Assembly (NCBI RefSeq): GCF_900107745.1 | Contig: NZ_FNRO01000015.1 | Location: 62,001 to 126,000, forward strand | DNA from: Variovorax sp. YR216 | Lineage (GTDB): Bacteria; Pseudomonadota; Gammaproteobacteria; Burkholderiales; Burkholderiaceae_C | Length of the DNA: 64,000 nt | Reading direction: 5' to 3' | In this document: piece after piece, positions 59,638 to 64,000 of the stretch | Layout of the letters: every line of letters begins with the position of its first letter | Numbering within the stretch: position 1 is the first letter of the stretch | Position numbers and translations under genes: made by a program | Notes under the pieces: model-generated | What the model was told of the DNA's origin: nothing | The model's database searches: none | What the model saw: only the letters and a program-made list of their open reading frames with translations

Positions 59638-59738
59638 TCTTGGGCCTCCCTGAACTTCCGGTTTACAAAAACCGTCGCACTCGCTTCCAAACGAGGGTGG
59701 CGGCTCGAACGGGTTGGAAGACCGGGGAAGTTCTCACG

Positions 59739-59763
59739 AAAAAACCGGCAGGGCTCGCGCCCT
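59739..59763 (-). terminator. Rho-independent-like terminator in the leader
   Basis: On the minus strand AGGGC-GCGA-GCCCT forms a 5-bp stem with a GNRA tetraloop, and six T residues follow six bases later (59744-59739). It lies about 100 bp before the small gene start at 59637, so it could end a short leader transcript or act as an attenuator. Confidence 0.4.
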
Positions 59764-59890
59764 CCCGTCCGAGCCGCCGAAAACCGGGGCGCGAACGAGG
59801 AAGCCGCAGGCCAAAAGGCAACTGCGGCTTCCGCCGTGATAACTTTTCTCGGGCTTCCAAACCCGATCGCGCCGTTGCCGACGCGATGGG
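59739..59890 (-). ncRNA. Candidate small RNA or structured leader with GGA-loop hairpins
   Basis: On the minus strand, TCGGG-TTTGGAAG-CCCGA (59866-59849) exposes GGA in its loop. CGGC-GGAA-GCCG (59836-59825) does the same, and competes with a longer perfect 11-bp stem GGAAGCCGCAG/CTGCGGCTTCC (59832-59799). The stretch ends at the terminator-like hairpin at 59763-59739. A further hairpin with the identical loop, CTCG-TTTGGAAG-CGAG, lies beyond it (59695-59680). GGA in hairpin loops is the hallmark of CsrA/RsmA-binding RNAs. The whole call is inference. Confidence 0.3.
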
Positions 59891-59910
59891 CGGAGTATGC
59901 CAGCGTCCTG
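59866..59910 (-). promoter_or_regulatory. Upstream block shared with the paralogous gene at 8.8 kb
   Basis: On the minus strand it contains GCTGGCATACT, TCGCGTCGG and GGCGCGAT in the same order and nearly the same spacing as 8794-8836. Here it is about 230 bp from the coding start instead of six, with the hairpin-rich leader in between. It may hold the promoter for that leader. Confidence 0.4.
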
Positions 59911-60024
59911 TGAGAAAGATGGGGGTGGAATGCGTGATGCGGCATAGACTTCTGCCGTCGGCCGCCACCGCATGCGCCGTCCAGGCAGTGGCGGTGACAC
60001 AGTTCGGCCAGCGCGGAATTCGGC

Positions 60025-60363
60025 TCATCCGAATCCTGCCCTTCTCAGGCGCCGGTAGAACTCCCGGCAATCCTCAATCCGAAAGATTCCGTTCGGCTCG
60101 TCCTGTGCGCGCCAGTTGGTCGAGCGCACGCGCATAAGGTCCGGGCGCCCTTCGACGCGGTAGAACGTGACGGCGACCAGGTAAGCGCCAGGGAACGTCA
60201 GTCTGAAGAACTCATGCTCGATCGTCCGCGCTTCATGGACTTCAAGAATCGGCTTGGGTCGCCAATGGGCGACCAAGGAACTGGCCATGGAATGGGCGTC
60301 GTTCATGCCGGAGCAGCGGATTTGCGAAAGCGAATATTGCCACGCGGTGTTCTTCGCCTTCAA
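60025..60363 (-). CDS. Hypothetical protein
   Basis: Up to 112 residues from a TTG at 60363; an ATG at 60306 gives 93. The sequence is protein-like with normal GC3 bias: 'LVAHWRPKPILEVHEARTIEHEFFRLTFPGAYLVAVTFYRVEGRPDLMRVRSTNWRAQDEPNGIFRIEDCREFYRRLRRAGFG'. I do not recognise a family; there is no signal peptide or membrane helix. It begins shortly after the stop of the 60403-60759 gene on the same strand, so the two probably form an operon. Confidence 0.55.
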   Translation of the reverse strand: MKAKNTAWQYSLSQIRCSGMNDAHSMASSLVAHWRPKPILEVHEARTIEHEFFRLTFPGAYLVAVTFYRVEGRPDLMRVRSTNWRAQDEPNGIFRIEDCREFYRRLRRAGFG

Positions 60364-60402
60364 CCAGCGCGCCGCTTTGGATGAACGCAGCGAAGTCTGA
60401 GC

Positions 60403-60759
60403 TCAGACCATCAGCGCGAGGCCTGGCGAACGCCGGCTGGCCCAGAGATTTACCAAGGCGTCGAGCTCCGTCAGGAAGATTCCGGTGGTGGTCTTGTTCG
60501 CACGCTCGCCGTCGCCGCCGACGACCCGTGACGCGTACCAGTGCCCGTCTGCGAGGAGGAGGTGGTGCCCCAGACATTCGAGGCCATAGGGTGTTTTCGA
60601 GCTGCGTGGCCTTCGGCGCAGGAGGAGTCCCTTGGCTTTACTGCCAGGCACCCCGGCCAGCGAAACGAGCAGGTACTGTCCATCGTCCTGGACGATTCGG
60701 TCGCCGAGGTCCGGTTGGTATGGGAGCTCGGGTTGTGCTGACGGCTGCGACTCGGACAT
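60403..60759 (-). CDS. Hypothetical protein
   Basis: A 118-residue protein: MSESQPSAQPELPYQPDLGD, then a compact domain 'DGQYLLVSLAGVPGSKAKGLLLRRRPRSSKTPYGLECLGHHLLLADGHWYASRVV' and 'GIFLTELDALVNLWASRRSPG'. It looks like a small globular beta-rich domain. I do not recognise it. It is followed by the hypothetical gene ending at 60025. Confidence 0.6.
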   Translation of the reverse strand: MSESQPSAQPELPYQPDLGDRIVQDDGQYLLVSLAGVPGSKAKGLLLRRRPRSSKTPYGLECLGHHLLLADGHWYASRVVGGDGERANKTTTGIFLTELDALVNLWASRRSPGLALMV

Positions 60760-60896
60760 GCCACCTGAATAACGGCATGGAGGCGGCGAGTTTGAGCACT
60801 GTTACACAGGTGAAGCGCGGCTGCCATGCGACCACGATGTCCACTAGACTTCGCGCTCGCGACCCGCTACGCAAAATCAGAACGCAGAATCTCTCG

Positions 60897-61160
60897 ATGC
60901 ACGAAACTCCGCCCCGCGTCGCCCAGCCGCGAAATCCGCTACACGGCGTGACGCTGGAGACCATTGTTCGTGCGCTGGAAGCTCACTATGGGTGGGCCGA
61001 CCTCGCGAAGCGGATACCGGTGCGCTGCTTTTCGCATGACCCTAGCGTCAAGTCCAGCCTGAAATTTCTGCGCAAGACGCCCTGGGCGCGAGAGAAGGTG
61101 GAAGGGCTGTATCTGTTCATGTTGCGGGAACAAAGGCGGATGCAGCGGCCCGCCGACTGA
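60897..61160 (+). CDS. VF530-family (DUF2132) small protein
   Basis: An 87-residue protein. 'RNPLHGVTLETIVRALEAHYGWADLAKRIPVRCFSHDPSVKSSLKFLRKTPWAREKVEGLYL' is the complete VF530 domain, a small helical fold proposed to bind DNA. The ATG at 60897 starts shortly before this domain; the frame further upstream lies antisense to the hypothetical gene and is not used. It is convergent with the AraC gene ending at 61217. Function unknown. Confidence 0.85.
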   Translation: MHETPPRVAQPRNPLHGVTLETIVRALEAHYGWADLAKRIPVRCFSHDPSVKSSLKFLRKTPWAREKVEGLYLFMLREQRRMQRPAD

Positions 61161-61216
61161 GCGTCTCCTACGCATCGCGTCATCGTCGAAATCGGGGCTG
61201 AGTTGAGAAAGATCGG

Positions 61217-62206
61217 CTAGGGCTGGTTCACCCTGCTTCGCGCCGCAATCCCGAACTGGTTGCGATGCCAGCGCGAGAACGCACTCGGCGCAGAGAAGCC
61301 GAGCAGGTCCGAGACCTCCGCAAGCGGCCGGGCGCCGTCCTTGAGGTAGCCCCCGAGGAGGTCGCGGCGCACCTTGTCCACCACCGCGCTGAAGGTCGTG
61401 CCTTCGGCCGCCAGGCGCCTCGCCAGCGTGCGACGGTCCATGCCCATGTGCTGCGCGACAACCTCGACGCGGCAATGTCCGCGCGGCAGCAGCACCACCA
61501 CGAGCTCGCGCACCCTGGCGGAGTCGCGCGGCCGCTTTCCGGGGGACTGTTCCAGCAGGCGGCGCGCGTAGCGGACCATCACCGGGTCGGCGCCGGGATT
61601 GGGCACGTCGAGATCGGAGGCATTGCACACGATGCCGTCGAACTCGTGCCCGAACTCCACCGCGCGGCCGAACACGCGCCGATGGACCCGCAGGTCGGCC
61701 GGCGCACGATGCGTGAAACACACGAGGCGCGGTTGCCACCCGGCACCCATGAAGACGCTCAGGACCCGGAAGGTCACACCAACGACCAACTCGCTCGCCT
61801 GACGGAACGTGCCGGGTGAGGCGCCCATCTCGACGCGGATCGATACGAGATTGCCCACTTGCTCCACACGGACCGACAGGGCCTCGTTGTGCATGTGGAT
61901 GTGGGTCACCAGCACTTCGAGGGCATCCCGCAAGGTCCGCTCGTCACGCACCAGCAGCCCGAGCGGCCCCAGGTTCGACAGCCGGCGCGACTCGGCCATG
62001 CGCAGCCCGAACGCCGGCTCGCGCCCGCGCGCGGCCGCGAGTTCCAGCAGCTGCCCCACGGGCTGCGTGGGAATCATCAGGTCTGGTTCGTCCAGACAGC
62101 GGCGCGGCAGGCCGACCTCGGCGGCCAGCGCATGGGGATCCAGACCACATGACGTGGCGACTTCGATGAAGCCGGTGAGGCTGGCGCTGCGAACAAGGGC
62201 CGTCAT
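61217..62206 (-). CDS. AraC-family regulator (OruR/ArgR-like)
   Basis: A 329-residue regulator with an N-terminal arabinose-binding-type domain ('PLGLLVRDERTLRDALEVLVTHIHMHNEALSVRVEQVGNLVSIRVEM') and a C-terminal HTH pair: 'VEVVAQHMGMDRRTLARRLAAEGTTFSAVVDKVRRDLLGGYLKDGARPLAEVSDLLGFSAPSAFSRWHRNQFG'. The ATG at 62206 begins MTALVRSASLTG, the usual family start; the long frame beyond is not used. It is divergent (112 bp) from the CMD-BKACE-MFS operon and probably activates it. Confidence 0.92.
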   Translation of the reverse strand: MTALVRSASLTGFIEVATSCGLDPHALAAEVGLPRRCLDEPDLMIPTQPVGQLLELAAARGREPAFGLRMAESRRLSNLGPLGLLVRDERTLRDALEVLVTHIHMHNEALSVRVEQVGNLVSIRVEMGASPGTFRQASELVVGVTFRVLSVFMGAGWQPRLVCFTHRAPADLRVHRRVFGRAVEFGHEFDGIVCNASDLDVPNPGADPVMVRYARRLLEQSPGKRPRDSARVRELVVVLLPRGHCRVEVVAQHMGMDRRTLARRLAAEGTTFSAVVDKVRRDLLGGYLKDGARPLAEVSDLLGFSAPSAFSRWHRNQFGIAARSRVNQP

Positions 62207-62318
62207 CGGGAAATTCCGGTTGTCCCGAAATGGTAAGTCGATGCCCCGTTTGGTCAAGTGATTCCGGGCCTTCAGAAGAAGAATCGTGTCACTCCGAACC
62301 GATCGCGAAAGCCCCGAC

Positions 62319-62717
62319 ATGACCGACAAAGCAACCACCGCCACACCGCTGTGCGACCTCCTGCGAGAGGCGAAGCAATGGAATCCCAACTGGGATCCGT
62401 TCTACGAACTCGACCCCGCCTGGACCGAGAAATTCATGGACATGGGCCTGTCGCCCATGCGCAGCGGCGTCCTCGATGCCAAGACCATCGAATTCATCGC
62501 CATCGCCGTGGACGCATCGTGCACCCACATGTACGGGCACGGCGTGCGCCGGCACATCCGAAGGGCGCTCGAACTGGGCGCGACGAAGGAAGAGATCGCC
62601 GCGGTGCTGCAGTGCGTGTCGGTCCTCGGCATTCACACCATGAGCCTCGGTGCGCCGATCCTGCTCGAAGAACTCGCGGCGCAGGAGCGCCGCACCCCCG
62701 ACACCCATCAACGCTGA
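62319..62717 (+). CDS. Carboxymuconolactone decarboxylase-like (AhpD-fold) protein
   Basis: A 132-residue all-helical protein: 'LDAKTIEFIAIAVDASCTHMYGHGVRRHIRRALELGATKEEIAAVLQCVSVLGIHTMSLGAPILLEEL'. In AhpD-type enzymes the motif is CxxC then His; here it reads Cys-Thr-His-Met then His, so the second redox cysteine is missing and a peroxidase role is unlikely. It is the first gene of an operon with BKACE (14 bp gap) and an MFS transporter. It could be a decarboxylase or isomerase in the same pathway. Confidence 0.85.
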   Translation: MTDKATTATPLCDLLREAKQWNPNWDPFYELDPAWTEKFMDMGLSPMRSGVLDAKTIEFIAIAVDASCTHMYGHGVRRHIRRALELGATKEEIAAVLQCVSVLGIHTMSLGAPILLEELAAQERRTPDTHQR

Positions 62718-62731
62718 AAAAGGAGACCCTC

Positions 62732-63796
62732 ATGCAATTCCTCGACGACTCCCTGCTTCCCGAGAACCAGCAACCGCTGGTCATTCAGGTCGCCCCCTAC
62801 GGCCCCGAGTTCCTGCCCGGTGATTCCGACGACATCCCGGTCACCATGGCCGAGCAGGTGCAAAAGGCGGTCGACTGCTACAACGCCGGCGCCACCGTGC
62901 TGCACGTGCACTGCCGCGAGGCCGACGGCAAGGGCAGCAAGCGGCTGTCGATGTTCAACGAGATGCTCGATCGGCTGCGCACCGCGGTGCCGAAGATGGT
63001 GCTGCAGGTCGGCGGCTCGATCTCGTTCGCTCCCGAAGGCGAAGGCGCTGATGCCAAGTGGCTGAACGACGACACGCGCCATATGCTCGCCGAGCTGACC
63101 CCGAAGCCCGACCAGGTGACGATCGCCATCAACACCAATCAGATGAACATCTGCGAGCTTTTGACCGCCGACGACGTGGCGGGAACCTCGCTGGCCGATC
63201 CGGCATTCCAGGCCGCCTACAGCGAAATGACGATCCCCTCCGGTCCGTCCTTCGTCGCCGAGCACCTCAAGCGCTTGCAGGCCAACGGTATCCAGCCGCA
63301 CTTCATGCTCGGTGATGTCGGCCAGCTCGAGTCGGTGGAGCGGCTGATCCGTCGCGGCGTCTACACAGGCCCGCTGGTGCTGAACTGGGTCGCCATCGGC
63401 GGCGGCGCCGACGGCCCGAACCCGCGCAACGTGATGGAGTTCATCAACCGCTGCCCGGAAAACGCTGTGCTGACCATCGAGAGCCTGATGCGCCATGTGT
63501 TGCCGCTGAACACCATGGCCATCGCAATGGGCCTGCATGTACGCGTGGGCATCGAGGACAACCTGTGGGGCCGCAAGGGCGAGCGCATGACCTCGGTCCA
63601 GCAGGTCGAGCAGATGGCGCGCATTTCGCGCGAGCTGTACCGCGAGGTCGCTACGGGCGAGCAGGCCAGGCAGATCTACCAGATCGGCACGCAATACAAG
63701 AGCGCCGACGAGACGCTGGCTCGCCTCGGCTACGCCCCGAACCGCCGCGCCGGCGAACACGGCGAACGCGGCGAGCCGCTGCGCCGCGTCGCCTGA
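62732..63796 (+). CDS. BKACE (DUF849) enzyme, divergent subgroup
   Basis: A 354-residue TIM barrel. The metal site is His58-x-His60 in 'AGATVLHVHCREADGKGSK', with the glutamate in 'LHVRVGIEDNLWGRKGERMTSVQQ'. AAGGAG precedes the ATG at 62732. The protein is longer than the 29.6-kb BKACE, reads HCRE where that enzyme reads HARD, and has an extra N-terminal strand region, so its substrate is probably different. The reaction class is cleavage of a beta-keto acid using acetyl-CoA. Its operon includes a CMD-like protein and an MFS permease. Confidence 0.9.
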   Translation: MQFLDDSLLPENQQPLVIQVAPYGPEFLPGDSDDIPVTMAEQVQKAVDCYNAGATVLHVHCREADGKGSKRLSMFNEMLDRLRTAVPKMVLQVGGSISFAPEGEGADAKWLNDDTRHMLAELTPKPDQVTIAINTNQMNICELLTADDVAGTSLADPAFQAAYSEMTIPSGPSFVAEHLKRLQANGIQPHFMLGDVGQLESVERLIRRGVYTGPLVLNWVAIGGGADGPNPRNVMEFINRCPENAVLTIESLMRHVLPLNTMAIAMGLHVRVGIEDNLWGRKGERMTSVQQVEQMARISRELYREVATGEQARQIYQIGTQYKSADETLARLGYAPNRRAGEHGERGEPLRRVA

Positions 63797-63827
63797 GCGT
63801 CGCGCGGGGCAAGTACAGGAGACAACG

Positions 63828-64000
63828 ATGAGCTGGAAAAGCAACCCCCGCGCGGTGCTGATCGCCTTGCTGGTGATCCACACCCTGGCGCACATCGATC
63901 GCAACATGCTGCTCGGCTTCTCGCCGCAGATCACCCGCGACCTTGCCCTGAGTAACGCGCAATATGGATTCCTCACGGGCGCCGTATGGGTGCTGAGCTT
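63828..64000 (+). CDS. MFS transporter, N-terminal part (runs off the window)
   Basis: The ATG at 63828 has AGGAG seven bases upstream. The visible 57 residues start MSWKSNPRAVLIALLVIHTL and continue 'AHIDRNMLLGFSPQITRDLALSNAQYGFLTGAVWVLS', which is helix 1, the DRNML turn and helix 2 of sugar-acid/aromatic-acid type MFS permeases. It is the third gene of the BKACE operon and presumably imports its substrate. Confidence 0.85.
   Translation, partial: MSWKSNPRAVLIALLVIHTLAHIDRNMLLGFSPQITRDLALSNAQYGFLTGAVWVLS

Overview
The window is GC-rich (about two thirds G+C by eye), densely packed and uniformly bacterial. Short or overlapping gene junctions (many ATGA overlaps), Bug-type tricarboxylate binding proteins, several Liv-type ABC importers, acyl-CoA enzymes, LysR/AraC/PucR regulators and a PHB depolymerase all point to a metabolically versatile betaproteobacterium of the Burkholderiales, most likely Comamonadaceae (Variovorax-like). 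That placement is inference from gene style; there is no rRNA or tRNA gene to confirm it. I see no CRISPR array, prophage or intact insertion sequence.

Layout. 1-3.9 kb: the end of a CaiB/BaiF CoA-transferase, a Bug binding protein, a small EamA-like transporter and a FetAB-type ABC exporter. 3.9-8.3 kb: an MHS-family permease followed by a DctS/DctR-like two-component pair. 8.4-10.9 kb: a small hypothetical protein and TRAP permeases (QM) with no binding protein nearby. 10.9-15.3 kb: a LysR regulator divergent from a class I glutamine-amidotransferase-like hydrolase, a DUF2817 zinc hydrolase and an MHS permease. 15.3-21.1 kb: an acyltransferase, a YeiE/YeiH-like pair, an EVE protein, and an MFS exporter with a divergent LysR. 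21.3-23.3 kb: an enoyl-CoA hydratase divergent from an unrecognised 371-residue protein. 23.5-28.5 kb: an ion channel, two outer-membrane proteins, a ClpP-like secreted protein, a decayed stretch and an ICMT-like methyltransferase.

28.7-41.5 kb is a catabolic island built around a PucR regulator: three SDR enzymes, a BKACE (beta-keto acid cleavage) enzyme, a complete Liv importer and a tannase-like lipoprotein. The SDR/liv operon and the binding-protein gene share an almost identical upstream element. 41.6-43.8 kb: an AraC regulator and an exported PHB depolymerase.

44.0-59.0 kb, all on the minus strand, is a second large catabolic island. It holds an acyl-CoA ligase of the cyclohexanecarboxylate-CoA ligase type, a complete Liv importer, a long-chain acyl-CoA synthetase, enoyl-CoA hydratases, an acyl-CoA dehydrogenase, an SDR, a histidine phosphatase, an APH-type kinase and a small protein translationally coupled to the kinase. 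The kinase plus dehydrogenase plus SDR set resembles the phosphorylation-elimination route used for 4-hydroxyacyl-CoAs (lva operon, ACAD10/11). Three copies of a 22-bp TetR-like operator (TATCGTAC-N6-GTACGATA) precede its transcription units, and a fourth, weaker copy lies 27 kb away at 22.16 kb. No TetR gene is in the window. Two gene remnants inside the island (a livJ-like and an acyl-CoA-synthetase-like fragment) show past rearrangement.

59.1-61.2 kb: a large inverted repeat, a second copy of the small hypothetical protein with a structured leader (possible small RNA), two hypothetical genes and a VF530-type protein. 61.2-64 kb: an AraC regulator divergent from a carboxymuconolactone-decarboxylase-like protein, a second divergent BKACE and the start of an MFS transporter.
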